Numbered from the stretch's first letter, positions 1-8,336 are shown. The stretch: 31,563 nucleotides of DNA from an uncultured Methanobrevibacter sp. (GCF_937898925.1 NZ_CALDKF010000095.1:1-31563); one strand, 5' to 3'. Notes: generated by a model not told the origin, from the letters alone. Numbers and translations are program-made.

Positions 1-47
1 CTATGGGTTTCGGTCTATGGGAATTTCATTTAGCTGCCAGCCTTTTT
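1..47 (+). other. Possible 3' end of a stable RNA cut by the window edge
   Basis: The first 42 bases are clearly richer in G+C than the following 280 bases and end in GCTGCCAGCC followed by seven T, which looks like an archaeal RNA 3' end with a poly-T terminator. No protein frame is convincing here. The stretch shares ordered blocks (CTATGG, TCTATG, GGAA, TTTAGCTG) with the candidate RNA near 12.0 kb. It could equally be the tail of a known stable RNA or of a gene that I cannot identify from 40 bases. Confidence 0.2.
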
Positions 48-331
48 TTATCCAAGAATAATTTGTTTTATTCTTAACGAACTATTTTTTATATTTTATT
101 TTTATTTCTTCAAATATTTTTTTAATTTATTAAACTATAATTGAGAGTATATTTATATATTTTCAATAACATATTTTTTAATTACAGTATTAAATTAATT
201 AAAGTTCATTATATTTTTTAACTTTTTTTAAAAGGTTATTGCAATGAATATAGTTTATTTGATATTAAATTAATTTTAATTTACAATTATTTTCAATAAT
301 TATTTTTTTAACAGATAATAAAGGTTTTAAA
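48..331 (+). promoter_or_regulatory. AT-rich leader of the corrin cluster with candidate TATA box
   Basis: This stretch contains no gene and is almost entirely A and T. A TTTATATA box at 152-159 is identical to the one in front of the candidate ncRNA at 11961. If used, it would start transcription near 180 and leave a leader of about 150 nt before cbiL. Two imperfect direct repeats lie in the leader: TTTTCAATAA at 160-169 and 290-299, each followed by a T-run and CAG, and TATTAAATTAATT near 189 and 263. I see no recognisable cobalamin riboswitch. The promoter position is inferred. Confidence 0.35.
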
Positions 332-1018
332 ATGGAAAAGGGAACATTATATGGAGTAAGTATTGGACCAGGAGACCCTGAGTTAATTACTGTAAAGGCA
401 ATGAACATAATATCCAAGTGCAAATATATAGCAACACCACATACTGGAACTGGTGATTCATTGGCATTGTCTATTGTATCTCAAGCAACAGATTTATCCC
501 AAAAGGAAATAATGCTTTTAGAGTTTCCAATGACTAAGGATAAGGACATTTTAGCTGAAAGCCATAAGAATGCTGCAGAATCAATAGCTAAGGTTCTTGA
601 TGAAGGTGAAGATGTAGCAATGTTAAATTTAGGTGATGTAACTATCTTCTCAACATTTGCATATACAATGGACAAATTATTGGAAAAAGATTATGATGTA
701 GAGGTCATTCCAGGTGTAACAAGCTTTTGCGCTTCAGCTTCCAAATTAAGAATAGGATTGACTACAATGAATGATCCTTTGCATATCATTCCTGCAACAG
801 GAATAGACTTAAAGGAAGCTTTACAGATGCCTGGTTCAAAGGTTTTAATGAAGATAGGCAAATCCATGCCTAAATTAATTGAAACATTGAAGGAATTAAA
901 TCTTGAGGATAATGTCTATGCAGTTGAAAACTGTGGTTTGGAAAATGAAAAGATCTATAATTCTTTAGATGAATTTGATGAAAACATGGGATATTTCACT
1001 ATTGTCGTTGTAAAGTAA
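332..1018 (+). CDS. cbiL: Cobalt-factor II / cobalt-precorrin-2 C20-methyltransferase CbiL
   Basis: This enzyme transfers a methyl group from SAM to C20 of the cobalt-isobacteriochlorin, the first committed methylation of the anaerobic corrin pathway. The 228-aa length is normal for the family. The N-terminal tetrapyrrole-methylase motif SIGPGDPELIT lies at residues 10-20, and the second SAM-binding region is around NLGDVTIFSTFAYT (residues 99-112), followed by the VIPGVTSF signature. It is the first gene of a same-strand run of corrin genes, with cbiD starting 31 bp after its stop. The ATG at 332 is preceded by an AAAGG-type ribosome site about 8 bases upstream. The protein is cytoplasmic with no signal peptide. 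CbiL is preferred over the paralogous CbiF and CbiH because the Ser-Ile-Gly-Pro-Gly-Asp start and the ATPHTGTGDS stretch are typical of C20 enzymes. Confidence 0.93.
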   Translation: MEKGTLYGVSIGPGDPELITVKAMNIISKCKYIATPHTGTGDSLALSIVSQATDLSQKEIMLLEFPMTKDKDILAESHKNAAESIAKVLDEGEDVAMLNLGDVTIFSTFAYTMDKLLEKDYDVEVIPGVTSFCASASKLRIGLTTMNDPLHIIPATGIDLKEALQMPGSKVLMKIGKSMPKLIETLKELNLEDNVYAVENCGLENEKIYNSLDEFDENMGYFTIVVVK

Positions 1019-1049
1019 TTTAGCTCATTAGTTTTATTGGGGATTTCAT

Positions 1050-2189
1050 ATGGCAGAAAAACGTTTGGTTAATCAGAAATTATTGCGTTGTGGTTATACA
1101 ACAGGGACATGTGCAGCGGCAGCTTCTAAGGCAGCAGTAGCAATGCTCTTTAAACAGGAATCAATGGATTCTGTAGCAATCACAACACCTAATCAAACTG
1201 ATCTCATCATTGATGTCTTAAACCCTCAGTTTAATGATAATGTGGCAAGCTGTTCTATTGAAAAGGATAGCGGTGATGACCCTGACATTACTAATGGAAT
1301 ATTGGTATCTTCCAAAGTGACTTTATTGCCGGATTCTTCAGAAATTATTATTGAAGGTGGAAAAGGAGTTGGCAAAGTAACTAAAGGCGGGCTAGATCAA
1401 CCAGTTGGTATGTCTGCTATAAACTCTGTTCCTCGAAAAATGATAAAGGATTCATTAAATGAATTGGCGATGCAATATAATTATAAGGGTGGCTTTCATG
1501 TTTTAATTTCTGTACCGAAGGGTGAAGAAATTGCAAAGAAAACTTTCAACCCTGAATTAGGTATAGTTGGAGGCATTTCAATTTTGGGCACAACAGGTAT
1601 TGTAGAGCCAATGAGTGCCAAGGCATTAGCTGATTCAATTAAAGTTGAAATAAGTGTCATTGCTGCAGAAAGCAATGAGTCCATTCTTATCTTTTTAGGT
1701 AATTTCGGTAAGAAATTCACTGAGGAGGATTTGAATCTATCTACAAAACCTGGAATAATGTGCAGTAATTTCATTGATGTTGCATTGGATAGCTCAGTTG
1801 AATTTGGGTTCAAGAATATTCTTTTAGTTGGTCATATAGGCAAATTTGTAAAACTAGGAATAGGAATGTTTAATACCCACTCACATAATGGTGATGGTAG
1901 GATAGAAACATTATTATCCTGTGCATTAGAGGCGGGTGCAAATATTGAAATCCTAAAAGATATTCAAAAATGTGTAACTACTAATGCAGTATTGGATATC
2001 CTATATGAAAATGACTTATTGGATAAGACTATGGAAGTCTTAAATGATAGAATACAACATAATATTGATAGAAGAGTTCCGGAGGATATCAATGTTGGAT
2101 TCATATGCTTTGCCAATACTGGAGAGTATTCTGGAGTTTTATTTGAAAGTGAAAATGTAGATAATCTTAAAAGATTATGGAAAAAGTGA
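1050..2189 (+). CDS. cbiD: Cobalt-precorrin-5B C1-methyltransferase CbiD
   Basis: CbiD methylates C1 of the corrin ring after CbiG has opened and removed the lactone-derived two-carbon unit. It is specific to the anaerobic pathway and unrelated to the tetrapyrrole-methylase fold. The 379-aa protein carries the family hallmark LRCGYTTGTCAAAASKAA beginning at residue 12. Other typical blocks are GGKGVGKVTKGGL (about 103-115), GILGTTGIVEPM (about 177-188) and a C-terminal GHIGKFVKLGIGMFNTHS segment. The ATG at 1050 follows a GGGGAT ribosome site at 1038-1043. The last 13 codons lie in the first copy of a 37-bp tandem duplication that continues past the stop. The stop TGA (2187-2189) sits at the junction of copy one and copy two, so the repeat does not change the reading frame. 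Identification is secure from family motifs and context. Confidence 0.95.
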   Translation: MAEKRLVNQKLLRCGYTTGTCAAAASKAAVAMLFKQESMDSVAITTPNQTDLIIDVLNPQFNDNVASCSIEKDSGDDPDITNGILVSSKVTLLPDSSEIIIEGGKGVGKVTKGGLDQPVGMSAINSVPRKMIKDSLNELAMQYNYKGGFHVLISVPKGEEIAKKTFNPELGIVGGISILGTTGIVEPMSAKALADSIKVEISVIAAESNESILIFLGNFGKKFTEEDLNLSTKPGIMCSNFIDVALDSSVEFGFKNILLVGHIGKFVKLGIGMFNTHSHNGDGRIETLLSCALEAGANIEILKDIQKCVTTNAVLDILYENDLLDKTMEVLNDRIQHNIDRRVPEDINVGFICFANTGEYSGVLFESENVDNLKRLWKK

Positions 2190-2230
2190 AAATGTAGATG
2201 GTCTTTAAAGATTATGGAAAAAGTGAAAAT
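2148..2230 (+). repeat. 37-bp tandem duplication at the 3' end of cbiD
   Basis: The unit begins AGTGAAAATGTAGAT and ends in TTATGGAAAA. Copy one starts at 2148 inside cbiD, copy two at 2185 spans the stop codon, and a partial third copy (AGTGAAAAT) starts at 2222, giving an exact 37-bp period. Copies one and two differ at only a few positions (AATCTTAAA against GGTCTTTAA). The 37-bp length is not a multiple of three, so only copy one is translated. A slippage or replication duplication between short AGTGAAAAT repeats would produce this arrangement. Confidence 0.9.
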
Positions 2231-2287
2231 AACTAATTATTAATTAATGTTTATTTGATTATTATTGGAAATATTGGAGGAAAAATA

Positions 2288-3043
2288 ATGATTCATTTTG
2301 TTGGAGCAGGAAGTGGAGCTGTAGATTTAATAACCATAAGAGGAGCAGAACTTCTAAAGGAAGCGGATGTTATTATATATGCAGGTTCATTGGTTAATCC
2401 TGATTTATTAAATTATGCTAAAGATTCATGTGAAATTTATGATAGCGCTAAAATGACTTTAGATGAAGTCTTGGAAAAGATGTTTGAAGCTGAAAAGGAA
2501 AATAAGATGACTGTCCGTTTACATACTGGAGATTCAAGTATTTATGGTGCAATCCGTGAACAGATGGATCGCTTGGATGAAGAAGGAATCTCTTATGATG
2601 TTTGCCCAGGTGTTTCAAGTTTCTGTGGTGCAGCAGCTGCATTGAAAGCGGAATATACCTTACCTGATGTAAGCCAAAGTGTAATAATCACACGTATGGC
2701 AGGTAGAACCCCAGTTCCTGAAAAGGAAAGCATTGCATCATTTGCAGAACATGGGGCAACCATGGTGATTTTCTTAAGTACAGGTCTCCTTAAGGATTTA
2801 TCTAAAGAGCTTGTAAAAGGAAAGTACACTGAAGACACTCCTGCAGCAATCGTTTATAAGGCAACCTGGCCAGATGAAAAGGTTATGAGATGTACCGTTG
2901 GAACATTATATGAAACTGCAAAGGAAAACAACATTACAAAAACTGCTTTAATAATTGTTGGAGATGTTTTAGACAGTGAATATTCCTTATCACGTCTTTA
3001 TGCTGATGATTTTTCAACTGAATTCAGACAAGCTAAAAAATAA
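2288..3043 (+). CDS. cbiF: Cobalt-precorrin-4 C11-methyltransferase CbiF
   Basis: CbiF adds the C11 methyl group from SAM in the anaerobic pathway. I place the start at the ATG at 2288 because GGAGG at 2276-2280 lies at ideal distance and the protein then begins MIHFVGAGSGAVDLITIRGAELL, the normal CbiF/CobM N-terminus. An upstream in-frame start at 2255 would add 11 residues that do not look conserved. The resulting 251 aa is the usual length. Visible family motifs are VGAGSGAVDLIT, the YAGSLVNPDLL segment typical of C11 enzymes, RLHTGDSSIYGAIREQ and CPGVSSFCGAAAAL. It follows cbiD by about 100 bp, including the tandem repeat, and precedes cbiG by 47 bp, consistent with co-transcription. Confidence 0.94.
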   Translation: MIHFVGAGSGAVDLITIRGAELLKEADVIIYAGSLVNPDLLNYAKDSCEIYDSAKMTLDEVLEKMFEAEKENKMTVRLHTGDSSIYGAIREQMDRLDEEGISYDVCPGVSSFCGAAAALKAEYTLPDVSQSVIITRMAGRTPVPEKESIASFAEHGATMVIFLSTGLLKDLSKELVKGKYTEDTPAAIVYKATWPDEKVMRCTVGTLYETAKENNITKTALIIVGDVLDSEYSLSRLYADDFSTEFRQAKK

Positions 3044-3090
3044 ATTTGGAGTAATTTCAAGCTAAGATGCTTGAATTTGTGAGGTTAAGA

Positions 3091-4113
3091 ATGAAAGTAT
3101 CAATTATTGCATTTACAGATAATGGTATGGAAATTGCCTATAAATTATCAAATTCCTTATCTGAAGCTAATGATGTGGATTTTACTAGATGTGGAAAAGG
3201 AGCTTTGTCCACTTGGACAGAGGAACATTTCTCTACTAATGATGCCCTAATTTTCATAGGTGCAATAGGAATAGCGCTTAGGGCAATCGCTCCCTACATC
3301 AAGACAAAAACAAAAGATCCTGCTGTAGTTGTAGTGGATGAATTGGGACAGTTTTCTATACCAATTCTCTCTGGACATATTGGGGGAGCTAATGAATTGG
3401 CACTTCAAATAGCTGAGGATTTAGGTTCTATTCCAGTTATTACAACTGCTACTGATATCAATAAGGTATTTGCAGTGGATACTTGGGCAAAAAGCCAAGG
3501 ATTGAATATCCTAAATCCAGAATGCATCAAATTGGTTTCATCTAAATTATTAAAGGGAGAATCTGTACATGTCAAATCAGATTATCCTATTCAAGGAAAT
3601 TTGCCTAAGAATGTTTATCTTAATGATTTAGAAGATTCTAATGCAGGATACGATGTGATAATCACTCATAAAGATTTAGAAAATGAATGTAAGAATGATG
3701 CCTTATTATTAGTCCCACAAATCATTACAGTTGGCATTGGATGTAGAAAGGATATAAGTTTTGAAGCGATAGAAAGCTCCATTTTAAATATCCTTGAAAG
3801 TGAAAATTATCATATTTTGGCTATAAATGCATTGGCAAGCATTGATAAAAAGGCTAATGAAAAAGGAATCTTAGAATTTAGTAAAAAATATGATTTGCCA
3901 TTTAACACTTATAGTGCAGAGGAACTAAACAGTCTTGAAGGTGACTTTACAAAGTCTGAATTTGTTAAAAGTATTGTGGAAGTGGATAATGTCTGTGAAC
4001 GTTCCGCAATTATGGAAAGCAATGGAAAATTGATTAGGAGAAAGGACACTTGTGATGGAGCAGGTGTGACTGTTGCTTTAGCAATAAATGACCCAAATAT
4101 TTCTTGGGAATAA
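3091..4113 (+). CDS. cbiG: Cobalt-precorrin-5A hydrolase CbiG
   Basis: CbiG opens the delta-lactone of cobalt-precorrin-5A and releases acetaldehyde, allowing CbiD to act. The start at 3091 gives MKVSIIAFTDNGMEIAYKL; an in-frame ATG at 3067 would add eight non-conserved residues. GAGGT at 3081-3085 serves as the ribosome site. The 340-aa protein shows the N-terminal and central CbiG regions (GALSTWTEEHF, GAIGIALRAIAPYIKTK, DELGQFSIPILSGHIGGAN) and the C-terminal domain with GIGCRKDIS, LPFNTYSAEEL and VCERSA. All three regions are present, so the protein looks full length. It lies between cbiF and cbiH on the same strand, followed by a 110-bp AT-rich gap. Confidence 0.94.
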   Translation: MKVSIIAFTDNGMEIAYKLSNSLSEANDVDFTRCGKGALSTWTEEHFSTNDALIFIGAIGIALRAIAPYIKTKTKDPAVVVVDELGQFSIPILSGHIGGANELALQIAEDLGSIPVITTATDINKVFAVDTWAKSQGLNILNPECIKLVSSKLLKGESVHVKSDYPIQGNLPKNVYLNDLEDSNAGYDVIITHKDLENECKNDALLLVPQIITVGIGCRKDISFEAIESSILNILESENYHILAINALASIDKKANEKGILEFSKKYDLPFNTYSAEELNSLEGDFTKSEFVKSIVEVDNVCERSAIMESNGKLIRRKDTCDGAGVTVALAINDPNISWE

Positions 4114-4223
4114 AAATTCAATAATAATATAATTTAATAATTTAATATATTCAATAAAAGTTAATTCATAATTATAATTTAATAATATTAAAATCATTAG
4201 GTGTCTATTGGAGGAAAGAATTT

Positions 4224-4955
4224 ATGAAATGTGTATCTGTAGTGGGTATCGGTCCTGGAAATGAGTTATACCTTAGCATTGCTGCTAAAGAGACTCTTGA
4301 GGATTCAGATTTAATTGTAGGTTATAAAAAGTATGTAGAGCTTGTAAAAGAGTACTTGCCTGAAAAAGAGTATTTGTACACCGGTATGACAAAAGAGGTG
4401 GACCGTTGTAAGATGGCATTGGAAAAGGCAGCAGAAGGTAATGCAGTATCTGTAGTCTGCAGTGGAGATGCTGGAGTGTATGGTATGGCAGGTTTGGTTT
4501 ATGAACTCTCAGTTGACTATCCTGATGTTGAAATCGATATTGTTCCAGGTATCAGTGCTGTTTTAAGCGGATCTGCAGTTTTAGGTGCTCCAATAGGTCA
4601 TGATTTTGCTGTAATCAGTTTATCAGATTTATTAACTCCTTGGGAATTGATTGAAAAACGATTGGCATTAGCTGGTGAAGGAGATTTCTGCATTTGCCTT
4701 TATAATCCTTCAAGCCATAAAAGAAAGGATTACTTGAAAAAGGCATGTGAAATATTATTGAAATTCAAAGGTGAAGACACTATCTGCGGATATGTGAGAA
4801 ATATCGGTAGAGAAGGTGAAGAATATCACATAACCAATCTTTTAGAGTTAAGGGACACTGAAGTGGATATGTTTACCACTGTTTTCATTGGAAATGCCAA
4901 TACAAAAGTCATTGACGATAAAATGGTAACACCTAGAGGTTATAAAGGTGTATAA
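4224..4955 (+). CDS. cbiH: Cobalt-precorrin-3B (factor III) C17-methyltransferase CbiH
   Basis: CbiH methylates C17 and drives ring contraction, the step that makes the macrocycle a corrin. The 243-aa protein begins MKCVSVVGIGPGNELYLSIAAKE, the usual C17-enzyme start. It carries LIVGYKKYVEL, the CSGDAGVYGMAGLVYEL motif and VPGISAVLSGSAVLGAPIGHDFAVISLSD, which separates CbiH/CobJ from other tetrapyrrole methylases. The start is supported by GGAGG at 4209-4213. The family is often fused to CbiG or CbiJ in other organisms; here it stands alone. It is followed by a 96-bp AT-rich gap before cbiJ. Confidence 0.94.
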   Translation: MKCVSVVGIGPGNELYLSIAAKETLEDSDLIVGYKKYVELVKEYLPEKEYLYTGMTKEVDRCKMALEKAAEGNAVSVVCSGDAGVYGMAGLVYELSVDYPDVEIDIVPGISAVLSGSAVLGAPIGHDFAVISLSDLLTPWELIEKRLALAGEGDFCICLYNPSSHKRKDYLKKACEILLKFKGEDTICGYVRNIGREGEEYHITNLLELRDTEVDMFTTVFIGNANTKVIDDKMVTPRGYKGV

Positions 4956-5051
4956 ATATAAATGGTATGATAATTATTATATTAATTAATAAGTTATCAA
5001 ATTATATAATTATTATTTGACTAATGAGTTCTCTTAATTAGAGGTGTGGAT

Positions 5052-5804
5052 ATGCACAAAATTGTTTTATTCGGAGGAACTACTGAAGGGCGTCTATTGA
5101 CTGAATTCCTATCTCAAAATAAGATTCCTGCTATAGTTTGTGTTGCTACAGAATACGGGGAGAAAGTATTGGAATATGAACCTCCTGTCATTGTTCAGCC
5201 TAAAAGATTAAAGCCTGGTCCTATGAGAAAACTATTTGAAGAAGAGCAGACTGAATTTGTTTTTGATGCTACACATCCTTATGCTACAGAAATCAGCAAA
5301 CACATTAAGGAAATTTGTGAGGAACAGGGTATCGAATACATTAGAGTCTTAAGAGAATCAATTGAGATTGAAGACGCTGTAAAAGTATCCAGTATGGAAG
5401 AATTGATTGATTATCTTAACACTACTGAAGGATTGATCTTTTCTTCAATGGGGGCGAAAGAGGCTCCTGCATTAACAGAGGTGGAAAACTTCCCGGAAAG
5501 GGTTTATTTGAGAATGCTGCCTTCACCGGAAGGAATGAAGCAATGTCTTGATTTAGGTTACCCTATGAAAAACCTTTGTGGAATGCAAGGTCCCTTTTCT
5601 AAGGAATTCAATATGGCTCAATTCAAGGAAATTGGTGCAGACATACTTGTAACTAAGGAATCTGGTAATGTTGGAGGTTTTTTAGAAAAGACAGATGCTG
5701 CAAAGGAATGTGGCATGGAAGTTGTTGTCTTATCCCGATTGGTTAATGAAGAAGGGATAAGCGTGGAAGAAGCTAAAGACACCATTAGGAGTAAATGCTT
5801 ATGA
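5052..5804 (+). CDS. cbiJ: Cobalt-precorrin-6A reductase CbiJ
   Basis: CbiJ (CobK family) uses a nicotinamide nucleotide to reduce cobalt-precorrin-6A. The protein starts MHKIVLFGGTTEGRLLTEFL, the conserved nucleotide-binding start. Further on are FDATHPYATEISKHI and LCGMQGPFSKEFN, both family signatures, and ILVTKESGNVGGFLEK near the C-terminus. I choose ATG 5052 over the in-frame GTG at 5046 because GAGG at 5041-5044 is at normal spacing for 5052 only. This gives 250 aa, the family norm. The ribosome site is part of a small inverted repeat (CTCT-TAATT-AGAG, 5031-5043). The 3' end overlaps cbiET by the classic ATGA four-base overlap, so the two are almost certainly translationally coupled. 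Confidence 0.93.
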   Translation: MHKIVLFGGTTEGRLLTEFLSQNKIPAIVCVATEYGEKVLEYEPPVIVQPKRLKPGPMRKLFEEEQTEFVFDATHPYATEISKHIKEICEEQGIEYIRVLRESIEIEDAVKVSSMEELIDYLNTTEGLIFSSMGAKEAPALTEVENFPERVYLRMLPSPEGMKQCLDLGYPMKNLCGMQGPFSKEFNMAQFKEIGADILVTKESGNVGGFLEKTDAAKECGMEVVVLSRLVNEEGISVEEAKDTIRSKCL

Positions 5805-6991
5805 AGGAAATCAATATTATTGGAATGGGTATGAGTGAAAAAACCATCACTGCTGAAGCTTTAGAGCTGATTATTGAAGCAGATATTTTATTAGGAGCTA
5901 AACGATTAATCAATGAGTTTTCTCACATGAATAAACCTAGTTATAATGCTTATTTATCTGATGATATACTTGAGATAATAGAAAAGACAGATGCAGAAAA
6001 GATAGCTATCCTAGTTTCTGGAGATGTTGGCTTTTATAGTGCAGCTGAGAAATTAGTGGATGTCCTAAAGGATTATAATCCTAATTTAGTTTCTGGAATA
6101 TCCTCTGTATCATACTTTTTTGCAAAATGCAGTCTTCCTTGGAAAGATGCAAATTTAATAAGCTGTCATGGACTTGATACAAATATCGTCTCATCAGTTC
6201 GCAGAAATAGATACACTTTTGCCTTAACAGGTAAAAACATTCCAGAATTGCAGAAAGAATTGGTTAAGTATGGATTCGGCGATTTGAAGGTTTGGATTGG
6301 TGAGAATTTGGGCTCAGATGAAGAGTCCATTCAAGAATCCAAGATATCTGATTTGGCTGGAATGGAATTCAGTTCTCTAACTGTTTTGATTATAGAAAAT
6401 CCTGATTTTGATTCAAGAATCAGAACTGGAATTCCAGATGATGAATTCATTAGAGGAAAAGTCCCAATGACAAAGTCAGAAGTTCGAGCTGTATGCTTGT
6501 CTAAGCTATCAATTAATCCTGATGATGTGGCTTATGATATTGGCTGTGGAACCGGTTCTGTAACAATTGAAATGGCGTTTTCAGCATATGATGGAAAGGT
6601 TTATGCCTTTGACAAGAATGAAGAGGCAATTGAATTGTTAAATCAAAATTGCCAAAAGTTCCACTTGGATAATGTGGAGGCTATCTGTGGTTTGGCTCCA
6701 GAATGCCTAAAGGATTTGCCTGTTCCGAATGTGGCATTTATTGGAGGAAGCTCTGGAAATATGGGAGAAATTGTCAGTTATCTTTATGGAATTAATGATA
6801 AAATGAAATTTGTCATAACTGCAGTGACTATTGAAAGTGCAATGGCGGGATTGGAATCCTTAAAGAATGTTGGAATAAATGGGGATATTGTTCAAGTTGC
6901 AGTTTCAAAAGGCAGACAAATCGGTGATTTGCATATGCTAATGGCTCAAAATCCTATATTTATTATTAGTGGAAGTGGTGCTCATGAATAG
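5801..6991 (+). CDS. cbiET: Fused cobalt-precorrin-7 C5- and precorrin-6B C15-methyltransferase CbiET
   Basis: One polypeptide joins CbiE (methylation of C5) and CbiT (methylation of C15 with decarboxylation of the acetate side chain), as in bacterial CobL. Residues 1 to about 205 are a tetrapyrrole-methylase domain (INIIGMGMSEKTIT, ILVSGDVGFYS, VSGISSVSYFFAK). Residues from about 208 are a class I SAM methyltransferase, beginning GIPDDEFIRGKVPMTKSEVR with motif I at AYDIGCGTGSVTIEMA (about 244-259). Length is 396 aa. I choose ATG 5801, which overlaps the cbiJ stop as ATGA and follows AGGAG at 5787-5791; the in-frame ATG at 5795 lies too close to that site. In many archaea cbiE and cbiT are separate genes, so the fusion is a point of interest. 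The 3' end overlaps cbiA by 8 bp. Confidence 0.93.
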   Translation: MKEINIIGMGMSEKTITAEALELIIEADILLGAKRLINEFSHMNKPSYNAYLSDDILEIIEKTDAEKIAILVSGDVGFYSAAEKLVDVLKDYNPNLVSGISSVSYFFAKCSLPWKDANLISCHGLDTNIVSSVRRNRYTFALTGKNIPELQKELVKYGFGDLKVWIGENLGSDEESIQESKISDLAGMEFSSLTVLIIENPDFDSRIRTGIPDDEFIRGKVPMTKSEVRAVCLSKLSINPDDVAYDIGCGTGSVTIEMAFSAYDGKVYAFDKNEEAIELLNQNCQKFHLDNVEAICGLAPECLKDLPVPNVAFIGGSSGNMGEIVSYLYGINDKMKFVITAVTIESAMAGLESLKNVGINGDIVQVAVSKGRQIGDLHMLMAQNPIFIISGSGAHE

Positions 6992-8336
6992 AATTTTGAT
7001 TTCAGGAACCAACAGTAACTGTGGAAAGACAACCATTACCATGGCTTTGCTTGCGGCATTCCAAAATAAAGGTTTGGAAATTGCTTCCTTCAAATCAGGT
7101 CCTGATTATATTGACCCAATGTTCCATCGTAAGGTCTTTAATGTAGAGACTCATAATTTGGATCCTTACTTTTCAACTGAGCAAATGTTATGTGACCAAT
7201 TCATTAGAAATTGCGGTAAGGACTTAAGCATAATTGAAGGAGCTATGGGCTTTTATGATGGAATCGGTGTTGAAGGCAGAGCAAGTGCTTGGGAAGTTGC
7301 TAAATCCATTAAAGCTCCTGCAGTTCTTATTATTGATGCTAAAGGAATGAGCAATTCTGCAGCAGCAATCATAAAAGGTTTCAAGGAATTCAAGGAAGAA
7401 AGCATGGTTGAAGGTGTAATCTTCAATGGCATTTCTCCTATGTTGTATCCTCTTTTAAGGGATATTGTTGAAAAAGAAGGCATTAAGGCTTATGGTTTCT
7501 TGCCTAGAGAAGAGAAGTATTCCATTGGAAGCAGAAACTTAGGATTGATCACTGCAGATGAAATTGAAGACATTAAAGAGAAAATAAATGGTCTTAGGGA
7601 ATTGGCAGAAAAATACATTGATTTGGATGGATTGTATGAATTGGCTAAATCAGCTCAAGTCCTTGAAGCAAGTGATGATTTTAAGGAATTGATTCAAAGC
7701 AGCAAAACTGATTCCAATGAACCTAAAACTCGAATAGCAGTTTCCCGTGATAATGCTTTTTGCTTTATGTATAAGGAAAACATAGAAATTCTGGAAGATT
7801 TGGGATGTGAAGTAGTCTATTTCAGCCCATTGGAAGATGAAGAGCTTCCTAAAGATATCTCTGGATTATATTTATGCGGAGGTTATCCTGAATTATATAC
7901 TGGAGAATTGTCTAAAAATAGGAAATTATGTGATGAAATTAAAGACATAATAGAAAGGGGAATTCCTACAATAGCCGAATGTGGGGGATTCATGTATTTG
8001 CATGATTCCATTGAAAATGTTCCTATGGTTGGATTTATCAAAGGAAATTGCATAAAGACAGACAAATTGCAAAGATTCGGTTATATTGAGATAAAAGCAT
8101 TGCAAGATAACTTGTTGTGTAATGAAGGAGATAGCATTAGAGTGCACGAATTCCACTATTATGATAGTGAAAACTGTGGAGAGGCCTTTATGGCTAAAAA
8201 GGCATCAAATGGATTGGAATACCTTTGTTGTCATGGATCAGATAGTCTATATGCTGGTTTCCCACATATTTATCTTCCTGCAAATCCTGATTTTGCAAAG
8301 TCTTTTGTGGCTAATGCAAGGAAATGGAAAGGTTAA
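6984..8336 (+). CDS. cbiA: Cobyrinate a,c-diamide synthase CbiA
   Basis: CbiA amidates the a and c side chains of cobyrinate using glutamine and ATP. From ATG 6984 the 450-aa protein has an N-terminal P-loop (ILISGTNSNCGKTTITM, residues 4-20) of the dethiobiotin-synthetase-like ATPase domain, with FKSGPDYIDPMFHRK and EGAMGFYDG blocks. A C-terminal class I glutamine amidotransferase domain has YLCGGYPELY and the nucleophile Cys333 in AECGGFMYL, plus a VHEFHYYDSE segment. The start overlaps cbiET by 8 bp; a GTG at 6969 is a less likely alternative. Methanogens also possess a close homologue, CfbB, that amidates nickel-sirohydrochlorin for coenzyme F430. The position inside a complete corrin cluster favours CbiA, but sequence alone does not fully exclude CfbB or a dual role. 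Confidence 0.87.
   Translation: MNRILISGTNSNCGKTTITMALLAAFQNKGLEIASFKSGPDYIDPMFHRKVFNVETHNLDPYFSTEQMLCDQFIRNCGKDLSIIEGAMGFYDGIGVEGRASAWEVAKSIKAPAVLIIDAKGMSNSAAAIIKGFKEFKEESMVEGVIFNGISPMLYPLLRDIVEKEGIKAYGFLPREEKYSIGSRNLGLITADEIEDIKEKINGLRELAEKYIDLDGLYELAKSAQVLEASDDFKELIQSSKTDSNEPKTRIAVSRDNAFCFMYKENIEILEDLGCEVVYFSPLEDEELPKDISGLYLCGGYPELYTGELSKNRKLCDEIKDIIERGIPTIAECGGFMYLHDSIENVPMVGFIKGNCIKTDKLQRFGYIEIKALQDNLLCNEGDSIRVHEFHYYDSENCGEAFMAKKASNGLEYLCCHGSDSLYAGFPHIYLPANPDFAKSFVANARKWKG

Noticed and set aside
48..331. Cobalamin riboswitch before cbiL
   Set aside because: The leader is nearly pure A/T and lacks any B12-box-like or conserved-core sequence.
2255..2287. Longer cbiF start at 2255
   Set aside because: The strong GGAGG at 2276-2280 fits only the ATG at 2288, where the conserved protein starts.
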